Source of the DNA: Caulifigura coniformis
Lineage (GTDB): Bacteria; Planctomycetota; Planctomycetia; Planctomycetales; Planctomycetaceae
DNA length: 64,000 bases
Reading direction: 5' to 3'
Assembly: GCF_007745175.1 (NCBI RefSeq)
Contig: NZ_CP036271.1
Span: 6,659,439-6,723,438 of the forward strand
The position numbers were made by a program, and so were the translations under genes. Positions 8,015-17,259 of the stretch are shown here, in pieces; positions within the stretch are counted from its first letter, which is position 1, and every line of letters begins with the position of its first letter. Under the pieces are notes generated by a model. That model ran no database searches, was not told the origin of the DNA, and was given only the letters and a program-made list of their open reading frames with translations.

Positions 8015-8435
8015 GCGGGGGCGTTTTTCGATCTCTGCGGGGATCCTGCGCGAGACGCGTCATGGACGTCCGCGAACGCTGGCGTTTCCCGGGGTTTCTC
8101 ACGGCGGCACGGCTCACCACGCAGTGCCACGAGTTCCTGCCGGCAGTCCGATGGCGGACCCGGACGGAACTTGAGCCGTTCTTCAGGAGAGCCGCTGAGA
8201 GGGCTGGACGCGGCTTCCGAGCGGCAATTCTGTCCGGACTTTAGTCGAAATTGTTTTCAATGATCCTAAAAGCGCGCGCGATCGTCCTGTCCGGCGACCG
8301 CGAATTGAGGGCTTTCGAGGGGCGGTCTTAGAGTCGGCGGGAGTCGCCAGTCCGCGCGGAGAACTGCGGTTTCGCAGACAATTATATCGTAACTGGCGAC
8401 TGCTAATGGATTTAGCGGATTTGAAAGGATTCGGA
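8015..8435. other. 421-bp gap before the inverse-autotransporter gene
   Basis: No gene is supported. The right part is less GC-rich (TTATATCGTAACT near 8381-8393) and probably holds the promoter of the downstream surface-protein gene. A small hairpin CTGCG-GTTT-CGCAG precedes it. No clean -35/-10 pair could be named. Confidence 0.5.
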
Positions 8436-11400
8436 ATGTCCCGCTCGTCGGTCACCCCGTCACCACGCCTCTCGTCTCGGACCCGTTCGACGATCGTTTC
8501 CCGATCGTTGCGTGCGTTTGGCCGGGCGAAACGGCATGGGCTGGCTTCGCTGGCGTGCCTGGCGGCCCTGGGCTGGAGTTCCGCGGTCCTCGCGCAGGGG
8601 CCTCCGGGTTCGTCGCAGAAGCGGGCGACGACCGGAGACGACGCCAGCGAAAACGGCTGGGGAGTGATCGGCCGGACCGGCCACCTGGGATTCAAGACGT
8701 TCGGCCGGGACACCTCGATCACGCCGGTCGAGATCATGCCGTACCTGATGGAAGATGAACACTTCTTCTTCAGCGACATCCGGGGCTTCGTTTCGAACGA
8801 AGCGGAGTTCGGCGGAAATGTGGGCCTTGGTTACCGCTATCTCGATGAAGGGATGATGTCGTGGTACGGGGCCAACGTTTTCTATGACATCGACAACACG
8901 ACAGGGGAGATGTTCCACCAGATCGGTTTCGGCCTGGAGGCGGCGATCGAGGTGTTCGAGCTGCGGACGAACTTCTACCTGCCTGTCGGGGACACCGAGA
9001 AGCAATTCAGTTCGGGGACGCTGGCGGCCCGTTTCGAGAACAACCAGCTGCTGTTCGATTCGACGTCGCGCTTCGGGAGCGCGATGAAGGGACTTGATTT
9101 CGAGGCCGGGTCTTCGATTCCGATGCCGGTCGGTCCGTGGGGAAGCGATCTTCGCGGATTCCTGGGCGGATACTTCTTCAGCGGCGACGGCGTCGACAAC
9201 ATCACCGGTTTCAAGGCGCGGGCCGAACTCGACGTGAACCACGCGGTGACGACGCAGTTGCTGTACACGAACGACGGAACGTTCGGCAGCAACCTGATGG
9301 TTGGCGCCCAGGTGGAATTCCCCTGGGGCGGAAGCCATCCGTCGTCGAGCTGGAAGCGCGCGATGCCGACGCCTTACCGGTATGTTGAACGCAATTACAA
9401 CGTCATCGTGGCCGAGACGCGATCGGAGATCCAGGGGATCGTCGCGATCAATCCCGCGACGGGCCTGCCTTACGAAGTGCAGCACGTTTCGGGAACGGGT
9501 TCGGCGGGCGGAGACGGGACTGCGGACGATGCGTGGGCAACCGTCGCCCAGGCGCAGGCGGCTGGCGGCGACCTCATCTGGGTCCATTCCGGAACGACGC
9601 TGACAGAACAGATCACGGTCCAGAACGGCCAGTTCGTGCTCGGCGAGACGCCGGGACAGACGATCGTGGCCCAGGGCTACGGGAACATCCAGCTTCCGAG
9701 CGGCCCGAGCACAGGACCGATGGCGGCTCCGGGGAGTTCGCCGCTCATTACCGGCGTGACGGGTCCGGCGGTGACGCTCGGGAACAACAGCACGTTCAGC
9801 GGGTTCACGATCGACGGTGTGACGGGCAACGGCGTGGTGGCCAACGGGGCCAGCAACGTGACGCTGAGGAACCTGACGCTCAGGGACATCAGCGGCGACG
9901 CCATGGTGCTCAACAACACGACGGGCAACGTCTCGATCCAGAACGTCGACTTTGAAACGGTCGGCGGCCGCGGCCTGGTGATCGACGGCGGGAACGCCAC
10001 CGTGAACGCCCAGGCGACATTCACGAACGTTACGGGAGATTCGCTGACGATCGAAAACACCACCGGTGGCTCGGTGACGCTGACCGATGTGAACATCTCG
10101 CATGGCGGCGGACGGGGCCTCGTCGGCAACAACCTTGGCGGCGGCCTGTACACGGACGACCTGACAGTCACGCAGATCACGGGCGACGCCATCGTCATCA
10201 ACGGGTCGACGGAGAGCATCACGTTCGGCGGCACGACGCTGATCGAAGATTCGCTCGCCCGCGGCATGGTGCTGAACGGCCTCGATCCAACGGAGGTGGT
10301 CAACGTCACGAAGGCGATCACGATCGAAGACCTGCAGGTGGACTCGACATCGACGGGCGCCGCCCTGACGGTGACCGATTCCGAAGCCGACATCGTCATC
10401 AAGAAGATGACGTTGGCCCTGGAGAACGGAGCCGGCCTGGTGGTGAACGACGTCGACTCGCTCAAGATCGAGAAGGGAACGATCTCGACGACCAAGAATA
10501 CGGCGGTCGACATCGAAGATTCGGACACCGACATCCGGCTCACCTCGGTAAGCGCGGATGACGGGACGGTCGGCATCCGGATCGTCGACAGCACGGGCGG
10601 ATTCGTCGTGAACGGTGTCGGCGGCCTGGGATCGGGCGGCACGATCAAGAACATGGACACGGCGGTCTATCTGGAGAACGCGGGAACCGTCGGCCTGGGC
10701 CGGATGAATTTCACCGGCAACACGAACGGCATCATGTCATCGTCGACCGACTACGTCGTGCTGGATTTCATCCAGATGGGAAGCACGACCAACTACGCGG
10801 TCGACTCGCGGAACGACGCGCTGCACTCGATCACGAACTCGTACTTCGCGGAGAACGGTTCGCTCGGCGGCGGGACGATCCGTTACCAGGCGGATACGTT
10901 CGGCACGTACGTGTCGCAGATCATTTCGTCGACGATTGTCGACAACAACGGCACACCGGTCACCTTTACGGGCCTGGCGGGGGCCGAGGGATCATCTCTC
11001 AACCTCCTGATGGACAGCACGGTCGTCTATGCGAACCGTGGCGGCGTGTCGGCTCTCGACATCGACTGGAAGGGTCCGATCGGGGTGACCGTCAACGGCA
11101 GCGAGTTCAACCTCAGCGAGTCCAACCAGCGGGCGATCGACATCGTGGGGACGTCGGCCACCGATCGTCTGACGGCGGCCCTGACAAACAACATCGTGAA
11201 TGCCGACGACACGAGCGCGACCGGATTCCGCATCATCGCGGCGGGAACGTCGACGCTGAACATTGTCGGCAACGGCATCGCCTTCAACGGCGGGAACGGC
11301 GTGGGAATGCAGTTCGACCTGGCTGACGACGCCAACGTGGTTCTCGACACGAACGTGATCATCGACAACGCGTTCGGAGCGACCGGGTTCCTGTTCGACG

Positions 11401-11621
11401 ACATCGCAGCCGGTTCGACGGTCCGCATCGACGGCAACACGATGCAGTTTAACTCGACGGGCGTGGTGGTCGACCGCGGCATCATCTTCACCAGCATGGG
11501 TGAGACGGTGCAGCTGTCGGGAACCCGCAACAACGTGATCCAGGGAGCGACAACTCCGTTCCAGGCTCCGTCGGGCAAGACGACCGGCAGCTTCAGGCTG
11601 AACGGCGCGACCGTCCCGTAG
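8436..11621 (+). CDS. Inverse-autotransporter-like beta-barrel protein with beta-helix passenger
   Basis: A 1061-aa exported protein. A long basic N-terminus leads to a signal peptide hydrophobic core ending SSAVLA|QG. Residues about 58-330 fit the inverse autotransporter beta-barrel domain (as in intimin/invasin): alternating strands such as GWGVIGRTGHLGFKTFGRD, FGGNVGLGYRYLDE and WYGANVFYDIDN. After a linker come about 600 residues of parallel beta-helix repeats of the SxVTLxNLTLxDISGDAM kind, rich in N, T, G and V, ending NGATVP. The barrel would sit in the outer membrane with the C-terminal helix displayed outside. Invasin-type relatives usually carry Ig-like repeats, so the helix passenger differs. 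The start at 8436 has AAAGGA; the earlier ATG at 8406 has no such site. Likely an adhesin or surface fibre; ligand unknown. Confidence 0.85.
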   Translation: MSRSSVTPSPRLSSRTRSTIVSRSLRAFGRAKRHGLASLACLAALGWSSAVLAQGPPGSSQKRATTGDDASENGWGVIGRTGHLGFKTFGRDTSITPVEIMPYLMEDEHFFFSDIRGFVSNEAEFGGNVGLGYRYLDEGMMSWYGANVFYDIDNTTGEMFHQIGFGLEAAIEVFELRTNFYLPVGDTEKQFSSGTLAARFENNQLLFDSTSRFGSAMKGLDFEAGSSIPMPVGPWGSDLRGFLGGYFFSGDGVDNITGFKARAELDVNHAVTTQLLYTNDGTFGSNLMVGAQVEFPWGGSHPSSSWKRAMPTPYRYVERNYNVIVAETRSEIQGIVAINPATGLPYEVQHVSGTGSAGGDGTADDAWATVAQAQAAGGDLIWVHSGTTLTEQITVQNGQFVLGETPGQTIVAQGYGNIQLPSGPSTGPMAAPGSSPLITGVTGPAVTLGNNSTFSGFTIDGVTGNGVVANGASNVTLRNLTLRDISGDAMVLNNTTGNVSIQNVDFETVGGRGLVIDGGNATVNAQATFTNVTGDSLTIENTTGGSVTLTDVNISHGGGRGLVGNNLGGGLYTDDLTVTQITGDAIVINGSTESITFGGTTLIEDSLARGMVLNGLDPTEVVNVTKAITIEDLQVDSTSTGAALTVTDSEADIVIKKMTLALENGAGLVVNDVDSLKIEKGTISTTKNTAVDIEDSDTDIRLTSVSADDGTVGIRIVDSTGGFVVNGVGGLGSGGTIKNMDTAVYLENAGTVGLGRMNFTGNTNGIMSSSTDYVVLDFIQMGSTTNYAVDSRNDALHSITNSYFAENGSLGGGTIRYQADTFGTYVSQIISSTIVDNNGTPVTFTGLAGAEGSSLNLLMDSTVVYANRGGVSALDIDWKGPIGVTVNGSEFNLSESNQRAIDIVGTSATDRLTAALTNNIVNADDTSATGFRIIAAGTSTLNIVGNGIAFNGGNGVGMQFDLADDANVVLDTNVIIDNAFGATGFLFDDIAAGSTVRIDGNTMQFNSTGVVVDRGIIFTSMGETVQLSGTRNNVIQGATTPFQAPSGKTTGSFRLNGATVP

Positions 11622-11706
11622 TCGATCGCGGTTTTTCGTGAGGACCGGGCTTCGCGTCCGCCTATAATCGCTCCCGTCACCTGGCAGAAAGGGACGGGAG
11701 CGCAGC

Positions 11707-12009
11707 GTGTCCGACTTCGAGAACCCGCCGATCGAGCAGGAGCAGGCCCCGCCGGACGTGCGGCTGTATATCCCCGAGCCGAACGTCTGGACCGCGCGGG
11801 TGAAGCTCGGCTGGGAAAAGGAATACTGCTATGCAAAGTTCCCGGGACAGGACTATCTGCACCTGCTGCTGAACGGCGAGATCTTCATCGAAGGCCGGGA
11901 CGAACGATTGTGCCTGACGTGTGCGCTGCGTCGGGGCGTGATCACCACGGACCGCCTGTACTGGCAGAACCGGCCCCGGCTGTCCTCCCTTCCTGTCCAC
12001 GGTCTGTGA
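11707..12009 (+). CDS. Small conserved-looking protein, unknown function
   Basis: A 100-aa cytoplasmic protein with GTG start and a GGGACGGGAG purine-rich site upstream. The sequence has a coherent composition (YIPEPNVWTARVKLGWEKEYCYAKFPGQDYLHLLL, then CLTCALRRGVIT) with a CxxC pair, but I do not recognise a family. It ends 13 bases before the hydrolase-like gene, so the two are probably one transcript. The large surface-protein gene ends 85 bp upstream. Confidence 0.65.
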   Translation: MSDFENPPIEQEQAPPDVRLYIPEPNVWTARVKLGWEKEYCYAKFPGQDYLHLLLNGEIFIEGRDERLCLTCALRRGVITTDRLYWQNRPRLSSLPVHGL

Positions 12010-12022
12010 TCCAGCTCCTTTC

Positions 12023-12769
12023 ATGACGGCCGGCGTGACCGAATCTGGCTGGGTGCGCGACGACGTCGACGGGACGCCAGTGCGTCTGTTGCCGCCTGCG
12101 GAGGACTCGGTCGGAATCGTGTTCGTGCTTCCCGATGGGCAGTGGCCGGAGCCGGACGACTGGCAGACTCTTCACGATCTTGTCCGGGCCGCGCGTCTGG
12201 GCGCCGTGGTTCCGGACGTGCGGCCGTGGTGGATCGACCGGCCGGATCCTGCGCTGGGCCGGGCGGAATCGCCCCTGGCGTTTGTGGCCGAGAAACTCGT
12301 TCCGTCAGTTTCCCGGCGCTGGCCGTCGCCGAGCCGGCCGGCCGTCCTGGGGGTGGGTTTCGGGGGACAGGGAGCGTTGCAGCTCGCCTACCGATTTCCG
12401 CAACTGTTCCCAATTGTGGCCGCGATTTCGCCGGCCATCGATTTCCACCGGCTGCACGATTCGATGCCGCAACTGCAGGAGTGGTTCGAGACGTCCGAGC
12501 GTGCGCGGCAGGAGACCGTGACGCTGCGACTGCACCCGTTGAACTGGCCTCCGCACCAGTGGTTCGCGTGTTCCCGCGGCGACTGGCGGTTTGACGGTTG
12601 CGAGCGTCTGGCCAGCAAGCTGGCGTCAATCGGCCTGCCGTTCACGGCCGATCTGGAGACGCCGGGGGGGCCGAACTTTCTGGCGGTGCAGCTTCGGAGA
12701 GCGTTCCAGTTCGTGACGGCCCGCCTGAACGAGCCTGCGACGACGCGGGAGATCCGCTTCGGACGGTGA
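12023..12769 (+). CDS. Esterase-like alpha/beta hydrolase lacking catalytic residues
   Basis: A 248-aa protein that follows the esterase D-like alpha/beta hydrolase order. The nucleophile elbow reads LGVGFGGQGALQLAYRFPQLFPIVAAISPAID, where the usual G-x-S-x-G has Gly112 in place of Ser. The Asp-containing turn (SRGDWRFDGCERLASKL) is kept. The usual C-terminal GGH is GGPNF, so the catalytic His also seems lost. The protein is therefore probably not a hydrolase and may bind a ligand or protein instead. This is inferred from motif reading, not an alignment. It is in a probable operon with the preceding 100-aa gene. Confidence 0.72.
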   Translation: MTAGVTESGWVRDDVDGTPVRLLPPAEDSVGIVFVLPDGQWPEPDDWQTLHDLVRAARLGAVVPDVRPWWIDRPDPALGRAESPLAFVAEKLVPSVSRRWPSPSRPAVLGVGFGGQGALQLAYRFPQLFPIVAAISPAIDFHRLHDSMPQLQEWFETSERARQETVTLRLHPLNWPPHQWFACSRGDWRFDGCERLASKLASIGLPFTADLETPGGPNFLAVQLRRAFQFVTARLNEPATTREIRFGR

Positions 12770-12863
12770 CGCGGGGCTTTGAACGCCTACACTCTTCGCC
12801 TCGCAATCGTCGACGGTTGCCTCTGTCGCTTGCGATGTCCTTTTTTCTGGAAACTGCGTTGTC

Positions 12864-13892
12864 ATGAAGCACCGACCACTTGGACAGTCCGGCATTGAAG
12901 CCTCGGCCGTCGCCTTCGGGGCGTGGGCCATTGGTGGCTGGACCTGGGGCGGGGCGGACGAGCAGGAATCGATCCGCGCGATCCACGCCTTCCTGGATGC
13001 GGGGGGGAACCTGATCGACACGGCGCCGGTGTACGGATTCGGCCGGAGCGAGGAAGTGGTGGGGAAGGCGATTGCGGATCGCCGCGACAGGGTGGTGCTG
13101 GCGACGAAATGCAGCATGCGGTGGGACCTGACCGAGGCGCAGAAGGCCCGGGCGATCAAGCGGTTCTCCACGACGGAGGAGAATATCGACTGGTCCGGTT
13201 CACCGGGGGCGGGAAGTTTTGACGTCTACCTGTACAGCGGCGCGGATGGGATCCGTGAAGAGGTGGAGCGGAGCCTCAGGCGGCTGCGGACCGACGTGAT
13301 CGACCTCTACCAGACCCATTGGCAGGACGACCTGACGCCGATCGAAGAACGGATGCGGGCGCTGGAAGACCTCAAGAAGGCGGGGAAGATCCGCGCCATT
13401 GGCGTCTCGAACGCAAAGCCGGCCCAGCTCGCGGAGTATCGGCGCATCGGCGTGATCGACTCGGTGCAGGAAAAGTATTCGATGCTGGACCGGCAGCAGG
13501 AGCAGATCAATCTGTCGACCTGCGCGCGGGACGGAATCGCGTTTCTCGCCTATAGCCCGCTCGCGCAGGGCTTGCTGACCGGCAAAATCACGCCGGACCG
13601 CGACTATGACCCGGGAGACCAGCGGCGCTTCAAGGACCGCTTCAAACCGGACAATGTCGTGCAGGTGCTGGCAATGCTCGAGCCGCTGGGTCCGATCGCG
13701 ACCCGGCACAATGCAACGATTGCGCAGGTCGTGATCGCATGGACGCTGGACGTCCCTGGCTGTTCGCATGTTCTCTGCGGCGCCCGCAATCCGGAGCAGG
13801 CCGTCGCCAACGCGCAGGCTGGATCGCTCGACCTGACCGCGGCGGAAATCGACAGCATCACTGCCGCCGTTGAGACTTACCGAGGGGTCTGA
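12864..13892 (+). CDS. Aldo/keto reductase
   Basis: A 342-aa aldo/keto reductase, an NADPH-dependent TIM-barrel oxidoreductase of the cytoplasm. The catalytic tetrad is visible: Asp in LIDTAPVYG, Tyr in the same motif, Lys in VVLATKCS, and His in LYQTHWQD. The cofactor-binding C-terminal part (VIAWTLDVPGCSHVLCGARNPEQ) is also present. An internal stretch of about 30 residues around KRFSTTEENIDWSGSPGAG is an insertion between strands. The substrate is not predictable. The ribosome-binding site is poor. It lies 94 bp after the pseudo-hydrolase gene. Confidence 0.92.
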   Translation: MKHRPLGQSGIEASAVAFGAWAIGGWTWGGADEQESIRAIHAFLDAGGNLIDTAPVYGFGRSEEVVGKAIADRRDRVVLATKCSMRWDLTEAQKARAIKRFSTTEENIDWSGSPGAGSFDVYLYSGADGIREEVERSLRRLRTDVIDLYQTHWQDDLTPIEERMRALEDLKKAGKIRAIGVSNAKPAQLAEYRRIGVIDSVQEKYSMLDRQQEQINLSTCARDGIAFLAYSPLAQGLLTGKITPDRDYDPGDQRRFKDRFKPDNVVQVLAMLEPLGPIATRHNATIAQVVIAWTLDVPGCSHVLCGARNPEQAVANAQAGSLDLTAAEIDSITAAVETYRGV

Positions 13893-14354
13893 TTCTCCCT
13901 CGCGGAGTGCCTTCTGGTGCTGGCAACATCCGCAGCCTGGCAGGAAGCCTTGCGCTCGCGTGGCCTTTGCCGCCCAAGGTGGCATGTCGTCTCACAGGTC
14001 GGGGACGGAGCGGTTTTGACTGACGGATTGCTGTCAGCATTCTCCGGGAGAGTCAGTGGAACCGGGGACCGTCCGTGTGTTTCAGGCCGCACAGTCCGAG
14101 GAGATTGCGGCGAGCATTCAGAGAAAACCCTTGGTCGTGAAGTTTAGTACCGTCGCGCCCTTCAGTATGACCGATAGCAGTATTTGCCTTCGGGAGTCTT
14201 CGCGGCGCGAGAAACACGTTTCCGCAGCAGGGAGAATCTCCAGGGAACAGGGCGACCGGTCGTTTTCTGCATGCGGCGACCGAGATGCGACGAGGACCCA
14301 GGCGAGGTGCATTGGGAGAAGGGAAGTCCATCCGGGTGTTTGGGAGCGGGAGCC
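13893..14354. other. 462-bp gap before the LuxR-type regulator pair
   Basis: No gene is supported; the open frames here lack ribosome-binding sites and family resemblance. An imperfect inverted repeat CTGAC...GTCAG lies near 14019-14036 beside TTGACT at 14016. The rest is unremarkable. A long leader for the regulator at 14355 is possible. Confidence 0.4.
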
Positions 14355-15002
14355 ATGCACACATCTGCCCCGATGCGGGCGATTCAACTTGTTCAATGCG
14401 ACAAGGACCTTGAACAGGCGATCAGCGGAGAGATTCAGGAACGTCAACTGGAGGTGGTGACATTCGAGTCAGTCGACGAGTTCCGACGTCGATTCCAGAC
14501 GTCACCCTTCCGGAATGACTGCATCCTGCTGGAGTCGCGCTCCAGCTCGTCGCTCGACCTGACGTCGCTGATCGAAGTCCGCCGGATGGCGCCGGCGGGG
14601 GCGGTCATTCTTCTGACGACCAATTGCAGTCATGCGAACCTGATGACGGCTCTACGCTGCGGAGCGACCGACGTGATCAACGGGCCGGTCGACGCCGTGA
14701 CGCTTTTTCAGCGGCTGGACGACTACTTTGAATCGCGGCCGCCGAAGACGTTCCGGATCGACCGCCCGCAGGCGATCGCCGGCATTGCCAGCCTGACCCG
14801 CTGCGAACGTGAAGTGCTGCAGCTGGTTCTGGCGGCGATGACGACGCAGCAGATCTCGCGCAGCCTGCACGTCGGTCCGCAGACGGTGGCCAAGCACAAG
14901 CAGCAGATCCTCCGCAAACTGGGGGTGCGGAACGACGTGGAACTCGTGCTGGAGATCGTGGGCAATCAGACGCAAACCGATCATTTTTCCGGCCTGAGCT
15001 GA
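14355..15002 (+). CDS. LuxR-type regulator with degenerate receiver (Glu at acceptor site)
   Basis: A 215-aa protein with the layout of a FixJ-type response regulator. Residues 7-135 fold like a receiver, but the phospho-acceptor position reads ILLE60SR where Asp is expected, and the usual Lys near the end is replaced (VINGPVD). One acidic-pocket residue remains (QCDKD). The C-terminal GerE/LuxR helix-turn-helix is intact (LTRCEREVLQLVLAAMTTQQISRSLHVGPQTVAKHKQQIL). Glu at this site often mimics phosphorylated Asp, so it may be locked active, or regulated without phosphorylation. The start MHTSAPM has a GGGAG site. It lies 60 bp before an intact FixJ-type paralogue. Confidence 0.85.
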   Translation: MHTSAPMRAIQLVQCDKDLEQAISGEIQERQLEVVTFESVDEFRRRFQTSPFRNDCILLESRSSSSLDLTSLIEVRRMAPAGAVILLTTNCSHANLMTALRCGATDVINGPVDAVTLFQRLDDYFESRPPKTFRIDRPQAIAGIASLTRCEREVLQLVLAAMTTQQISRSLHVGPQTVAKHKQQILRKLGVRNDVELVLEIVGNQTQTDHFSGLS

Positions 15003-15062
15003 ATTCGAGAGCTAGGCTTCCGTTGGTTTTCAACGTCGCTCTTTCGCGATCCGGGGTGATGG

Positions 15063-15698
15063 ATGCTCATTCCACCTCAGCCAGACGGTCCTGTCGTCCG
15101 TGTCGTGGATGACGACCCATCGGTGTGCGGGCTGATCACGTCGCTGCTGACCGGACACGGGCTGCGGGTGCAGACCTACCGGAATGCCATGGATTTCTTT
15201 CAGGCGTTCGACCCCGCGGTTCCCGGCTGCCTGGTGAGCGACGTTCGGATGCCCGGCATGACGGGGATCGAGCTGCAGGAACGGCTCAAGGAGCGCGGCT
15301 GGCTGATCCCGACGATCATCATTTCGGGCGATCTCGACGTTCCCACGGCGCTGCGCGCCATGAAGAATCATCCGGTCGACGTGCTGGAGAAACCGTTTCT
15401 GCCGCGAGTTTTGCTCGAGCGGGTGCGGCACGCGATCGAAATCGATCAACGGACCCGCGAAGAGGTGTCGCGATCTGAGGATGTCACGCGGAAGCTGGCC
15501 AGCCTGACGTCCCGCGAGAGGGAAGTTCTGCAACTCGTCGTCTCGGGGCACGCCAACAAACATGTCGCGCGCTCGCTCGACATTACCGAGAAGACAGTGG
15601 AGGCGCATCGCGGCCGGCTGATGAAAAAGCTGGGCGCGCGAAATGTCGTCGAGCTGGTGCGGATGACGGTCGATTCGGACTCGGCCGTCCGATCGTGA
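15063..15698 (+). CDS. FixJ-type response regulator
   Basis: A 211-aa two-domain response regulator. The receiver has the acidic pair VVDDD, acceptor Asp60 in CLVSDVRMPGMTG, a switch Thr/Ser region IIISGD, and Lys in VLEKPF, so it should be phosphorylated by a histidine kinase. The C-terminal LuxR-type helix-turn-helix (LTSREREVLQLVVSGHANKHVARSLDITEKTVEAHRGRLMKKL) binds DNA. It is in tandem with the degenerate paralogue upstream. The nearest histidine kinase is 7 kb away, beyond the Tad operon, and is a candidate partner. Confidence 0.92.
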   Translation: MLIPPQPDGPVVRVVDDDPSVCGLITSLLTGHGLRVQTYRNAMDFFQAFDPAVPGCLVSDVRMPGMTGIELQERLKERGWLIPTIIISGDLDVPTALRAMKNHPVDVLEKPFLPRVLLERVRHAIEIDQRTREEVSRSEDVTRKLASLTSREREVLQLVVSGHANKHVARSLDITEKTVEAHRGRLMKKLGARNVVELVRMTVDSDSAVRS

Positions 15699-15711
15699 CG
15701 CTGTGAGAGAC

Positions 15712-15733
15712 CCGCGCGATCGAGGTCGCGCGG
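15712..15733. terminator. Hairpin between convergent genes
   Basis: CCGCGCGA, loop TCGAGG, TCGCGCGG: a perfect 8-bp GC-rich stem between the converging fixJ-like and tadG-like genes. It may terminate both transcripts. T-runs are short on both sides. Confidence 0.5.
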
Positions 15734-15762
15734 CCGCTTTGTGACGCCGGAGGCAACGGCAG

Positions 15763-17244
15763 TTACTCGAGGAGGAAGACGTCTTTGGCGGCGGGGAGCG
15801 GGTCGGCCGGGTCGATCAGGCAGTTGAGGACATCGAGGATGCGGAGGCTTCCGCAGACGATCCCGGAGCGGAAGGTCCCGTTTCCGGTGAGGATGACGTG
15901 TCCCCATTTGGCGTAAATGTTTCCGCCGAACTCGACGTTTCCGAGCAAGGCCTGACGGATCAGAAGGATCGGGCGGCGATCCATGCGGCGCTGCATGAGC
16001 AGCATGCCGTGATAGGGGCTTCCGGGTGAGTTCAATCCGCTGAAGCGGTTTCCGGGGAGCGCCGTGTCGATCAGGACGCTGGGAACCAGGCTGAGCACTC
16101 CGGGGTTTCCGGGGTCCGTCTCGCCTTCGGCCGCGTCCGGAAGCCCGGTGGCGGAGGAGTAGCTGGTGGTGTCGGTGACGTAGAACATCACTCCGTCGGC
16201 CTGCACTTCGCCGGCCAGCATGTTCAGGCTGATCTGGGTGAGCGGATTCTTGCCGCGGATGATGTAGATCCCGGGCTCGAAGATGACCCTGCCGGAAACA
16301 ATCTGGATCCAGTCGTAGACGCCGGGGCGGAGCGTCGTGGGAGGTCCGATAAGCGGAATGCCGATGACGGTCGGGGCGCCGCGGTAGGTGGTGTCGACGT
16401 TCGTGGAATCGGACGCGACAGATGGCGGGGGGACGTTCGCATAGGGGTCGGGGACGGGAAATCGGTTGGCTTTCAGCGGCAGTTCACCGCCGCCGGTGAA
16501 GGGTTGATAGCAGTCAGGGTTGTCGACGCCTCCGACAACGCGCAAGTCGCGGCAGCGGACACGGGTGAGTGGCAGGAGTGGCGTGCAGGAGCAGGCGCGG
16601 CGGAGACCGCGGCGACCGATGCGGTCTCCGTTCTCGTCGAAGCCTCCCCAGGAATTGTTCACATGGATCGCACCGTCAACGCGCACGGCGCCGAGTCCGA
16701 GCACCTCCAGCCCGCCGAGCAGGGGCATGACCGAGGGGAGCGAGATCGGCAGTCCGAGGAGGTTCAGTTCCGGCGGATCAGGATCGAGGATGACGAGCGC
16801 TGCCGGCGCGGTGGTGACCTGCCTTCCCGCGACGGCGCGGACGCGAACCGAATCGGTCCCGCCAAACCGCATCAGGTGGGTCTGCACGGGAACCGTGACA
16901 ATCACCTCAACGTGGTCCTCGTCTCCGGCGTACTCCCCGACCGTGGGGGGCACATGCGTGGTGACAGTCGCGTTCGGGAGCTGGTTCAGCACCTTGATAT
17001 ATCGCTCGGCGACAGACGCGGGGGATGCTTCTCCGTAGGCGATCTCGGCAGCGGCCGCGGAGGCGGCGGCATCCGCGGCATGCTGCGCTTTGCGCGATGC
17101 GGCGGTCAGGAGTCCGCCGTCCAGGACGAGTCCGGCGACCGCCAGGATCGAGGGGATCAAGACGGCGAACAGGACGAGGAGCTTTCCCGAGCGCGGAGCA
17201 GAGCTCCGTTCGATGCCGGTCGAAATGGATGGCGATCGATGCAT
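15763..17244 (-). CDS. TadG-like pilus-assembly protein
   Basis: A 493-aa protein with one N-terminal membrane segment (GKLLVLFAVLIPSILAVAGLVLDGG) followed by an Ala-rich stretch (AADAAASAAAAEIAYG). This is the TadE/TadG-like N-terminal module that anchors minor pilin-like subunits. The remaining 400 residues form a large extracytoplasmic domain that I do not recognise, with several Gly/Pro-rich strands. It is the last gene of the leftward Tad-like operon, 15 bases after tadE. The role is probably pilus base or minor component at the cell envelope. Confidence 0.82.
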   Translation of the reverse strand: MHRSPSISTGIERSSAPRSGKLLVLFAVLIPSILAVAGLVLDGGLLTAASRKAQHAADAAASAAAAEIAYGEASPASVAERYIKVLNQLPNATVTTHVPPTVGEYAGDEDHVEVIVTVPVQTHLMRFGGTDSVRVRAVAGRQVTTAPAALVILDPDPPELNLLGLPISLPSVMPLLGGLEVLGLGAVRVDGAIHVNNSWGGFDENGDRIGRRGLRRACSCTPLLPLTRVRCRDLRVVGGVDNPDCYQPFTGGGELPLKANRFPVPDPYANVPPPSVASDSTNVDTTYRGAPTVIGIPLIGPPTTLRPGVYDWIQIVSGRVIFEPGIYIIRGKNPLTQISLNMLAGEVQADGVMFYVTDTTSYSSATGLPDAAEGETDPGNPGVLSLVPSVLIDTALPGNRFSGLNSPGSPYHGMLLMQRRMDRRPILLIRQALLGNVEFGGNIYAKWGHVILTGNGTFRSGIVCGSLRILDVLNCLIDPADPLPAAKDVFLLE

Positions 17245-17259
17245 GAATTGGGCCCTGAT

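Noticed and set aside
8460-10103. 547-aa open frame antisense to the inverse-autotransporter gene
   Set aside because: Arg/Asp/His-rich shadow typical of high-GC antisense frames; no ribosome site or family resemblance.
14056-14460. 134-aa open frame before the LuxR-type regulator
   Set aside because: Overlaps the supported start of the regulator and has no family resemblance or good ribosome site.
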